Source of the DNA: Gammaproteobacteria bacterium
GTDB lineage: Bacteria; Pseudomonadota; Gammaproteobacteria; Arenicellales; UBA868
Reading direction: 5' to 3'
Length of the DNA: 64,000 nucleotides
Assembly: GCA_014239255.1 (NCBI GenBank)
Contig: JAAZZE010000003.1
Coordinates: 1-64,000, forward strand
Below the pieces are notes generated by a model. The model did not search any database and was not told where the DNA came from. It saw nothing but the letters and a program-made list of their open reading frames with translations. Below are positions 56,663-64,000 of the stretch, in pieces; the first letter of the stretch is position 1, and every line of letters starts with the position of its first letter. The position numbers and the translations under genes are program-made.

Positions 56663-59600
56663 TTACCGTGCCGCCAATCGAACGGCCTCGTCGACATCGA
56701 CCGAGACGATAGATGAAACACCCGGCTCCACCATGGTTACGCCGAGTAAAATATCAGTCGACTCCATCGTGATCTTGTTGTGGGTGATTACCACCAGCTG
56801 CGATACCTCCGCCAGACTACGCAGGGTCTGACAATAACGCTCAACATTACGATCATCCAATGGCGCATCCACCTCGTCAAGAATGCAAAAAGGTGCCGGA
56901 TTCAGGCGAAACAGGGCAAATAGCAACGCTACTGCGGTCAATGCTTTTTCACCACCTGACAGGAGATGTATGGTGCTGTTTCGTTTGCCCGGGGGCCGCG
57001 CCATAACTGTTACCCCCGCGGACAACATATCCTCATCGGTCAATGTCAAAACCGCGCTGCCGCCTCCAAACATCTGGGGGAAAAACTCGGCAAATCCTTC
57101 ATTTAAGGCATTGAAAGTCGCCTTGAAACGTTCGCGAGTCTCGCGGTCGATCTTGCGTATGACGCCGCTAAGTGTATCTAGCGCTTCAATCAAGTCAGCA
57201 TGCTGTGTATCCAGATATTCCTTGCGCTGGGCCTGCTCCTCGCACTCTTCTATCGCAACCAGATTCACCGGCCCAATATTGTCAATCTTCTGAGCCAACT
57301 TCTCGGAACGTGCAAGCCAGTCAGACTCAACGGCCTGCTCAGGCAAACTCGCTAGGATCTCTTCTACCTGATAGTTGCTGGCATTAATCTGTTCCAACAG
57401 AGTTTCCAAGCGCACTGATAGCTCCTGTGCCTTCAACCGCTCACCTTCGAGCGCATCGCGCGCGGTGGCTGCCTCCTGTTCACACTCTGATAAGTTCCCC
57501 TGCAGATCACGGATCTGTTCTTCAATTGCTGCATGGGCATTGCGAGTATCGGTCAGTTGACTTTCTGCCACTGCCCGCTGGTCGAGCAAAGTCTTCAAGC
57601 GACCATTCAGCGCCTCTCCAGGATCATCTCCTTTAACCAACTGGGCTTTGAGTTCCTGATGACGCGCACGCATGCGGCCGCCCTGTACCTCGAGACGGTT
57701 GAGGCTCGATTTCAATGAATCCAGGGACGCCTGGCTATGCTGCAGGGCCAGTTCCGTATCGTGCAATTTTTCCCGAGCTGCCTGGGTATCCGTGCGGGAG
57801 TCGGCCAAAGCTCGTGTGAGTGTTTCTTTTTCATTTAACAATGCCAGGCGTTTATCTTCGAGCACCCCGGTCTTGTCTTCAGCAATAGCAAAATGTCGTT
57901 GAGCCTCATCCAGAGCTGCACCCGTGCCAGCCAGTTCGGTCGTTATTTCGCCAGTCTCTACCGCCATTTGTTCGCGGCGAGTTTCGATCTGCGCAAATCG
58001 CGCATCCTTTTCTGACAGCACCTGGCGGATCGTCGTCTGGGTTTCCAGTTTGTCATTAAGTGTTTTCTGGTTGGACTCCTGCTTTTGTTCCAGGTCGCGC
58101 AAAGTCTCACGCAAGTCCTCAAACAACCGTTCATGCTGCGTTGTATCGTCTACCAAAGTGGTCACACTTTCCTGTAACCGGGTGATTTCCTCTTCCCGCT
58201 CAAGGAGTCCATCTCCTAAGTCGCGGCCATGCGGCGCCCGGGCCCAGTTCGTCCCGACAATTACCCCGTCACGAGTTACCACGCACTCCCCTGGATCCAG
58301 GGTTGCTCGGCGACTGATTGCTGCGGTCAGGTCATCGGCTACATACACGCCGTTAAGCAGGGGGCCAAGGTCATAGCGCGCGCAATGCAACTGCGCCAAC
58401 AAGGTGTTTGCAGCACCCGGTGCGGACGACGAGCCTGATTGGACCAGGAATAAATCCCGACGGGGCAGTTCTGCCTCATGCGCCAGGGCCCCATCGAGAT
58501 CACCAACCCCCAACCCAGTCAGGCGCGAGCCGAGCACCGCATCAGCAGCACGTTCCCAACCTTTAGCGACACGGATTTCGCCGGCAAGTACCGGGGCATG
58601 CGAAAGACCTCTGCGCTCCAGCCAATCGGCATACTCATCATCCCGTCCCAGCGATGCCTCCTGCAATTCCTGTAGCGACTCCAGACGGCTGCGGGCAGCA
58701 TGCATCTGCTGGCGCTGCTGATCTACCGCTGTTACCTGGCCTTCAATTTCTTGTCGCAACCCGCTAATCTGCTGCGCGGCCTGCTCGACACGGCTTTCAT
58801 ATTCACGGGCTTCTGCCTCGCTATGCCGCGCGTCACTGCGGGCGCTATCTACCCCCAACGCCTCCTCCTCAGCGAGTAGCGTCACCAACTCCTGGTCAAG
58901 GCGCGCGAGACGCTGCTGCGCTTTAAGATCTGCAGATTCAAGCTGCTCGATGCGTGATCGCTGCACCTCCTGATCCTTTATCGGAGTCGCCGTAGCTTGG
59001 GCGAAATCGTTCCAGTGCTCCTGCCAGATATCCAAAGCCTGTTCAGATTCAGTCTGGCGAGTTGCAGATTGGCGCTGCACGGTCAGGTCCTCCTCACGCT
59101 GGTCCCGGCACGAAGCCACTTCTGCCTCAAGTTCCAAAATACGTTGATCGTCGTGTTGAGATTCGGCACCAATCTCTGCCAGAGCCGTTTCAAGACGTTC
59201 GAACTCGGCCCGCTGCTGCTCGCCAGTTTCACGCGCATGTTCAATTGCCTGTTCAACAGAGGCAACATCAGCACCGACTGCATAAAATTCAGCCTGCAGG
59301 TCACTGACCTTCTGTTGAGAGCTCATCTCGTCAGCGCGAGCACCCTCGATCCGACTTTCCAACGCTCGCTGACGAACCAGATGTGACTCAACCTCAGTCT
59401 GGGCGTGCGCAGTCTGGGCGGACTGCGTATCGATTTGAGACTGCATTTCCAGATGACGAAGTCCCAGCAGTTGGCCATTGACCATGCGCTCTTCATCTTT
59501 AAGTTTCTGGTAACGTCGTGCTGCCTGTGCCTGTCGCTGTAAGCGACGCAACTGCGTATCAAGCTCCTTACGGATATCATCTACCCGACTAAGATTGTCA

Positions 59601-60163
59601 CGGGTATGGCGTATCCGGGTCTCGGTCTCACGGCGACGGTCCTTGTAGTGGGAAATGCCGGCGGCTTCTTCGACAAAAGCCCGTAAATCCTCGGGCCGGG
59701 CTTCAACGATCCGACTGACCATGCCTTGCTCGATAATCGAGTAGGAACGATGGCCAAGCCCTGTGCCGCGAAAAAGGTCAGTGATATCCCGACGACGGCA
59801 ACGCGCCTTATTGAGCAGGTACTCCGCCGTGCCATCCCGAGATAATGTGCGTTTAACAGAGATCTCGCTGAAGCGAGCGTAAGTCTGTGGCGTTTTGCCG
59901 TCGGTGTTATCAAAAACCAGCTCAACCGATGCCTTGCCGACAGGTTTGCGTGCCTCAGAGCCGTTAAAAATCACGTCAGTCATGCTGTCGCCGCGCAGTT
60001 TGCGGGCAGAGCTTTCGCCCATTACCCAGCGCACTGCATCAATAACGTTGGATTTACCGCAGCCGTTAGGCCCAATGATACCGGTGAGGTTAGCCGGAAT
60101 CGTTATAACGGTCGGATCGACAAAGGACTTAAAGCCAGAAACTTGGATTCTTTTTAGGCGCAT
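56663..60163 (-). CDS. smc: Chromosome partition protein SMC
   Basis: This protein of about 1166 residues starts at the ATG at 60163 (MRLKRIQVSGFKSF). It has Walker A GPNGCGKSNVIDAVRWVMGE near residue 32, two long coiled coils flanking a hinge (around SRLTGLGVGDLDGAL), the ABC signature LLSGGEKALTAVALLFALFR and Walker B FCILDEVDAPLDDRNVERY. SMC folds and separates chromosomes. It leads the smc-zipA-ligA unit. Confidence 0.97.
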   Translation of the reverse strand: MRLKRIQVSGFKSFVDPTVITIPANLTGIIGPNGCGKSNVIDAVRWVMGESSARKLRGDSMTDVIFNGSEARKPVGKASVELVFDNTDGKTPQTYARFSEISVKRTLSRDGTAEYLLNKARCRRRDITDLFRGTGLGHRSYSIIEQGMVSRIVEARPEDLRAFVEEAAGISHYKDRRRETETRIRHTRDNLSRVDDIRKELDTQLRRLQRQAQAARRYQKLKDEERMVNGQLLGLRHLEMQSQIDTQSAQTAHAQTEVESHLVRQRALESRIEGARADEMSSQQKVSDLQAEFYAVGADVASVEQAIEHARETGEQQRAEFERLETALAEIGAESQHDDQRILELEAEVASCRDQREEDLTVQRQSATRQTESEQALDIWQEHWNDFAQATATPIKDQEVQRSRIEQLESADLKAQQRLARLDQELVTLLAEEEALGVDSARSDARHSEAEAREYESRVEQAAQQISGLRQEIEGQVTAVDQQRQQMHAARSRLESLQELQEASLGRDDEYADWLERRGLSHAPVLAGEIRVAKGWERAADAVLGSRLTGLGVGDLDGALAHEAELPRRDLFLVQSGSSSAPGAANTLLAQLHCARYDLGPLLNGVYVADDLTAAISRRATLDPGECVVTRDGVIVGTNWARAPHGRDLGDGLLEREEEITRLQESVTTLVDDTTQHERLFEDLRETLRDLEQKQESNQKTLNDKLETQTTIRQVLSEKDARFAQIETRREQMAVETGEITTELAGTGAALDEAQRHFAIAEDKTGVLEDKRLALLNEKETLTRALADSRTDTQAAREKLHDTELALQHSQASLDSLKSSLNRLEVQGGRMRARHQELKAQLVKGDDPGEALNGRLKTLLDQRAVAESQLTDTRNAHAAIEEQIRDLQGNLSECEQEAATARDALEGERLKAQELSVRLETLLEQINASNYQVEEILASLPEQAVESDWLARSEKLAQKIDNIGPVNLVAIEECEEQAQRKEYLDTQHADLIEALDTLSGVIRKIDRETRERFKATFNALNEGFAEFFPQMFGGGSAVLTLTDEDMLSAGVTVMARPPGKRNSTIHLLSGGEKALTAVALLFALFRLNPAPFCILDEVDAPLDDRNVERYCQTLRSLAEVSQLVVITHNKITMESTDILLGVTMVEPGVSSIVSVDVDEAVRLAAR

Positions 60164-60936
60164 CGGGTCTTTCGGGTGGCTGACCCGAGCCAAACATGGC
60201 CAGGGCGACGAATGCTTGGAGCAGTTACGCTGGGCGGCTCGGTAAGTCGCTTCTGGGGTCGTGCAAGTAAAAAAATTAAACGTATCAACTTGAGTGGGAA
60301 TTATATCGGACTTGGACTTAACATCGGGTCTTTATCACTCCACTGGTACTGTGTCGTACATAGATAGCCTTTGGGCGAATAAAGAGTGCCAACTCGCCAA
60401 TCCATCACGAGCTTCACGCCAATCCTGGCCAGCGTGCCGAAAATCGCGGTAGCCAAGCATGCAGCCCAGAGCATGCTGCCGATGGTCAACCGGCTATCCA
60501 GCAGCGAATGTCGCTCTTCTAGCCAGCCGAGGCTTTGATTCATAATCGTAGCCTGGCGAATACACCACACCGGCCAACAGTAATTGCCCGGCCGACGACG
60601 CTCCTCAACTAACCGGAGAATTGCCCCGTCAAGGTGCTCAAAATCACTCAAGCATCAAATGTTTCTACCCTATAGGGGGTAATCAGGACGGGCACTTCAC
60701 CGAGCGGATTTTGGTCAAAACTCTGTCTATCTGGCCGCTAAGACCGGTTTCTACCATCATAACGCTGACTTTACCCACATAAGGCGAAGTCGGCGAGTAT
60801 CGCAGCTGTATCATCGCTATTTAGTCCTTGCTTAAAGGGACCACGGTATTGCGAGAACTACGGGAAACTGTTAGATTGCCGCGCCTTTCAAATTTTCGAG
60901 CGCATTCGACTCATATCACCAGCCCAGTGTAAACCA
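60164..60936. other. Intergenic region between smc and dksA
   Basis: This gap of about 770 bases separates divergent smc and dksA and should hold both promoters. Apart from the uncertain ORF at 60301-60651, I see only a short near-palindrome (TACCCTATAGGGGGTA around 60666-60681). No tRNA or insertion sequence is visible. Confidence 0.5.
60301..60651 (-). CDS. Uncertain small ORF, possible membrane protein
   Basis: This ORF of up to 116 codons has a TTG start, or an internal ATG at 60543 giving 80 residues. One hydrophobic segment is visible (MLWAACLATAIFGTLARIGV) after a charged stretch (LEERHSLLDSRL). No family is recognised and the ribosome site is poor. It occupies an otherwise empty gap, the only reason to list it. 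Confidence 0.25.
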   Translation of the reverse strand: MSDFEHLDGAILRLVEERRRPGNYCWPVWCIRQATIMNQSLGWLEERHSLLDSRLTIGSMLWAACLATAIFGTLARIGVKLVMDWRVGTLYSPKGYLCTTQYQWSDKDPMLSPSPI

Positions 60937-61377
60937 ATGGCAAGCACCAAGAAGAAAGTTAAAGTCGATCTGATCCACGGAGTTAAACCGCATCGGCCCA
61001 AGCGTGGCGAACGTTATATGGGTGAACTTCAGGTAGAGCATTTTCGGGAAATCCTCAACGCCTGGAAAAATGAACTGATAGACGATACCGAGCGCACTGT
61101 GATGATTATGCAGGACGAAACCATTAACCTGCCTGACCCTAACGATCGCGCAACCCAGGAAACTGACCGATCTTTGGAGCTTCGCACCCGGGATCGTGAA
61201 CGCAAACTGGTTAAGAAAATCAATGAATCGCTCGCCGATCTTGGTACCGGTGATTACGGTTATTGCGAAGAATGTGGTGTAGACATTGGCATCAAGCGCC
61301 TTGAAGCCCGGCCCACCGCAACTTTGTGTATCGACTGCAAGTCGCTTAGTGAGATTCGCGAAAGGCAAAACGCCTGA
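60937..61377 (+). CDS. dksA: RNA polymerase-binding transcription factor DksA
   Basis: This 146-residue protein has a coiled-coil region with the tip acidic pair (NLPDPNDRATQETDRS) and a C-terminal zinc finger (CEECG then CIDC). The N-terminal basic extension and overall length match DksA. It binds the RNA polymerase secondary channel and, with ppGpp, controls rRNA and amino acid promoters. A clear terminator follows within 25 bases, so it is probably monocistronic. Confidence 0.96.
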   Translation: MASTKKKVKVDLIHGVKPHRPKRGERYMGELQVEHFREILNAWKNELIDDTERTVMIMQDETINLPDPNDRATQETDRSLELRTRDRERKLVKKINESLADLGTGDYGYCEECGVDIGIKRLEARPTATLCIDCKSLSEIRERQNA

Positions 61378-61401
61378 ACCGCTATTTCCTGATGCTTTCA
61401 C

Positions 61402-61428
61402 AAAACCGTGCTCTGGCGCGGGTTTTTT
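61402..61428 (+). terminator. Rho-independent terminator of dksA
   Basis: A stem AAAACCGTGC / GCGCGGGTTT around TCTG, with one mismatch and one wobble, runs straight into TTTTTT. It starts 24 bases after the dksA stop. Confidence 0.85.
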
Positions 61429-61499
61429 GAGCAGATCCTGACCTGGAGCCGGCTCGAACGGTACACTATGGGCGACCTTTCTAGACTCGCTTGAAATCC

Positions 61500-62825
61500 A
61501 TGTACGATCTCGTCATCCGTAACGCCTCCATTGCCCACCCGGACGGCACCACCGTTGCCGGCGACGTAGCCTGCCAGAACGGGCGTATCACGAAAATTGA
61601 TAACATGATCAGTGCTGTGGGGCGCGAGCATATTGACGCCGCTGGTCGATTACTAATACCGGGTGTCATCGATCCCCAGGTACACTTTCGTGAGCCGGGC
61701 GCCACCGATAAGGAGGATCTGGCTTCAGGGTCACGGGCTGCCGTACGTGGAGGCGTAACCAGTTTCCTGGAAATGCCCAACTGTAACCCCCCAACCACGG
61801 ACCAGGAACAACTGGATTGGAAACTGGCCCGAGCGGCTTCAAGCTGTGCCGCCAATTTTGGCTTTTTTATCGGCGCTACATGCGACAACCTCGAGGCACT
61901 CAACAATGTGCATCCCGCCTGTGGCATCAAGATTTTTATGGGATCCAGTACCGGCGACTTGCTGGTCGACAAACAAGAGCATTTGGAACGAATTTTCGGC
62001 AATGGCGAACGTCTAATTGCTGTCCACGCCGAGGATGAGACCCGAATCCAAGATCGAACGCGTACTTTGCTAAAAGAAGGTGAGACCGCCGATTATGCGC
62101 TGCATTCACGAATACGGGATCCCCAAACGGCCCTGATTGCGACCGAGCGGGCGCTGGTTTTATCTGAAAAGTATGGCCGGCGGCTGCATATCCTCCATCT
62201 TTCGACCTCAGAGGAAGTCGAGCGGCTGCGTCGCCACAAACCCGACCAGGTAACCTGTGAGGTGATCCCCAACCATCTGTTTCTAAATACCGATGATTAC
62301 GCACAGTTAGGATCACGAGTACAGATGAATCCGCCGATCCGCAACCCAGCCAACGCGTCAGGGCTATGGTCCGGCCTTCATCAAGGCATCATTGATATTA
62401 TCGCCACCGACCATGCACCGCACACGTTGGCCGAAAAAAGCCAGCCCTACCCAAACTCTCCTGCTGGAATGCCCGGAGTGGAAACGTCGTTGCCTCTAAT
62501 GCTGACGGCAATGCAGGCCCAAAAGTGCACTCTGGCCCAAGTACAGCAATGGATGTGTTCGGGCCCGGCGAAGGTATACGGCATTAAGAACAAAGGGCAA
62601 CTGGCTGAGGGTTTCGACGCAGACCTGGCGCTGGTGGATATCGAAACGACATGGCCAGTTCGTGACAAAGAAGTGTTCAGCCGCGCGGCCTGGAGCCCTT
62701 ACGCTGGTCGCGAACTCACTGGATGGCCCAGCTACACCATTGTCGGTGGCCAGGTGGTTTTCGACAATGGCCGGATTCGGCCAGGTGTTTTTGGTAAAGC
62801 CCTGGAATTTGCCAGGCCAGGCTAA
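61500..62825 (+). CDS. pyrC: Dihydroorotase (class with KCX lysine and QxH metal motif)
   Basis: This protein of about 441 residues is an amidohydrolase-fold enzyme. It shows DPQVHFREPGATDKEDLASG, the carboxylated-lysine region GIKIFMGSSTGDLLV, LHILHLSTSEEV, ATDHAPHTLAEK and GMPGVETSLPLML. The first metal motif is QVH rather than the usual HVH, as in a known bacterial subgroup annotated as dihydroorotase. It closes carbamoyl aspartate in pyrimidine synthesis. I use the ATG at 61500; the track start at 61491 is TTG. No other pyr gene flanks it. Confidence 0.85.
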   Translation: MYDLVIRNASIAHPDGTTVAGDVACQNGRITKIDNMISAVGREHIDAAGRLLIPGVIDPQVHFREPGATDKEDLASGSRAAVRGGVTSFLEMPNCNPPTTDQEQLDWKLARAASSCAANFGFFIGATCDNLEALNNVHPACGIKIFMGSSTGDLLVDKQEHLERIFGNGERLIAVHAEDETRIQDRTRTLLKEGETADYALHSRIRDPQTALIATERALVLSEKYGRRLHILHLSTSEEVERLRRHKPDQVTCEVIPNHLFLNTDDYAQLGSRVQMNPPIRNPANASGLWSGLHQGIIDIIATDHAPHTLAEKSQPYPNSPAGMPGVETSLPLMLTAMQAQKCTLAQVQQWMCSGPAKVYGIKNKGQLAEGFDADLALVDIETTWPVRDKEVFSRAAWSPYAGRELTGWPSYTIVGGQVVFDNGRIRPGVFGKALEFARPG

Positions 62826-63080
62826 ATTTTCGCTCAACACCCTCATGCAAACCAGTGAGGCAACCCAGATAACGGCTAGGCTCGCCACCTCGTTAGCCAC
62901 CCCTCAAATTGGGCGTACCTGCCCTACCAACCATCAGGTCGCTACATGCACCAACTCTATCGAAGACCACTAAGGTTCGATTGAGATCGATAATCGCAAC
63001 AGGGTGATCGCAAAAAAGCTCTTCGCACGAGCCTGGACTGACGCCTTTGACAGATAAACGTCCCGAGTTGGAGCCGGAAT

Positions 63081-63713
63081 CTAGTCGTTAGCTGACTCAG
63101 GAGCCAGCGTATGCTGGTGCAGAGTACGGCGGTCACTGAATGCCTGGGAAAGCGTATTGGCGTCCATGTACTCAAGTTCTCCGCCCGATGGGACCCCGCG
63201 GGCCAAACGACTCACTGTCAAAGGCTTGCCTTCAAATAGATCACATAGGTAATCGGCTGTCGCCTCACCTTCAACGGTAAGGTTAGTCCCCAGGATCACC
63301 TCCTGAACGCTTCGCTCGGAAACGACCTGCAACAACCGCTCAACTCCCAACTGGTCTGGGCCGATGCCATCAAGCGGAGACAAGTGTCCCATCAATACAA
63401 AGTAGTAGCCGGTATAAGCTCCTGCCTGCTCAATGGTATCCAGGTCCGCGGGAGTCTCCACGACACATAGTAAGGTTTCGTCGCGTTTGCCTGACTCGCA
63501 GATACTGCAAAGCCCCTGCTCACTGAAATTGTTACAACGCTGGCAGTGTTTTACGCTCGACACCGCATCCCTGAGAGCATCAGCTAGGATCTGCCCGCCC
63601 TCGCGGTCCCGTTCAAGCAGGTGAAAAGCCATCCGTTGGGCGGTCCTCGGTCCGACGCCAGGCAGACGCCGCAATGCCTGCTTAAGTTGATCTATGGCAT
63701 GGCCGTCAGCCAT
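63081..63713 (-). CDS. recR: Recombination mediator protein RecR
   Basis: This 210-residue protein has an N-terminal helix-hairpin-helix ([20 protein letters not shown]), a Cys4 zinc finger ([16 protein letters not shown]), a Toprim domain ([18 protein letters not shown]) and a Walker B-like end ([15 protein letters not shown]). RecR acts with RecO and RecF to load RecA at gaps. It overlaps the ybaB stop by 8 bases, the usual ybaB-recR arrangement. Confidence 0.96.
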   Translation of the reverse strand: MADGHAIDQLKQALRRLPGVGPRTAQRMAFHLLERDREGGQILADALRDAVSSVKHCQRCNNFSEQGLCSICESGKRDETLLCVVETPADLDTIEQAGAYTGYYFVLMGHLSPLDGIGPDQLGVERLLQVVSERSVQEVILGTNLTVEGEATADYLCDLFEGKPLTVSRLARGVPSGGELEYMDANTLSQAFSDRRTLHQHTLAPESAND

Positions 63714-64000
63714 TGAGGCCGGGCAGATTCAAGCCTGGGATATTCATCCCCGCGGCTAGCCCACCCATTTTTTCCTGAGTTGTTTTCTCAACCCGGCGAA
63801 CTGCATCATTCACAGCGGCCGCCACGAGGTCCTCCAGAACCTCTTTGTCGTCACTAAACAGGTTGTCATCTATCTTTACCCGGCGTATATCATGCCGGCA
63901 GGTCATTATCACTTCGACCATGCCGCCCCCGGCGACGCCGGTGACTTCAATTTGTGCAAGCTCTTCCTGCGCACTTTTCAGTTGCTCTTGCATCTCCTGG
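63706..64000 (-). CDS. ybaB: YbaB/EbfC nucleoid-associated protein (partial at right edge)
   Basis: The frame is open to the edge: codons for Gln-Glu precede the track start at 63993, so the true start lies beyond 64000. The visible part holds [35 protein letters not shown], and [23 protein letters not shown], as in YbaB, with the Gly-rich tail LNLPGLNG. YbaB is a small dimeric DNA-binding protein usually found between dnaX and recR. Confidence 0.95.
   Translation of the reverse strand, partial: QEMQEQLKSAQEELAQIEVTGVAGGGMVEVIMTCRHDIRRVKIDDNLFSDDKEVLEDLVAAAVNDAVRRVEKTTQEKMGGLAAGMNIPGLNLPGLNG

Noticed and set aside
62826-63080. Gap between pyrC and recR
   Set aside because: The overlapping ORFs are shadows of pyrC or run into the recR end; I saw no hairpin terminator or RNA gene.

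Overview
The window reads as a contiguous piece of a gammaproteobacterial chromosome. The best taxonomic marker is the order smc-zipA-ligA, because zipA is a division gene typical of Gammaproteobacteria. gshA, the recR-ybaB pair and the type IV pilus gene order agree with this. Nearly every stretch is protein-coding. I saw no rRNA, tRNA, CRISPR array, insertion sequence or prophage.

Region 1 (1-18.8 kb) is a type IV pilus locus. On the minus strand lie fimT/fimU-pilV-pilW-pilX-pilY1, preceded by a pilT-family retraction ATPase. pilY1 runs off the left edge and is absent from the ORF track for that reason. Divergently on the plus strand lie the alignment and secretin genes: a single gene fusing pilM and pilN, then pilO, pilP, pilQ, pilB and pilC. 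A group of four pilin-like genes follows on both strands, with a candidate sigma-54 promoter. Unusual points are the PilM-PilN fusion, a PilY1 whose von Willebrand A domain is interrupted by an NHL-like propeller, a PilQ with a lipobox and three perfect 45-bp repeats, and the pilin group standing where pilD is often found.

Region 2 (18.8-25.3 kb) holds a small Cys-rich lipoprotein, an unknown small protein, a mug-type DNA glycosylase, a stand-alone RAM domain protein next to trpD, a quinone oxidoreductase, a PLP ornithine/lysine decarboxylase and an MFS transporter.

Region 3 (25.3-33.8 kb) has an SOS-type dnaE2 directly behind a near-perfect LexA box, without imuA/imuB beside it. Convergent to it is a one-carbon operon: a fused NuoE/NuoF-like formate dehydrogenase subunit, the large molybdenum/tungsten catalytic subunit, and folD. 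Together these could oxidise formate to CO2 with NAD and interconvert folate C1 units.

Region 4 (34-50.6 kb) is mixed metabolism: ccmAB (haem export) without the remaining ccm genes, ilvD, an AsmA-like protein, dusA, yjbQ, gshA, an unusual GT-B-like protein, argE, a 3-hydroxyacyl-CoA dehydrogenase, a lone HyuA-type hydantoinase with an unknown 303-residue partner, an N-formylglutamate amidohydrolase and an EamA transporter.

Region 5 (50.6-64 kb) is housekeeping: acnA, ligA-zipA-smc, dksA with a clear terminator, a dihydroorotase, and recR-ybaB, with ybaB cut by the right edge.

The most notable candidates for new biology are in the pilus locus. The rest is mostly ordinary, with a few architecture oddities listed in the findings.
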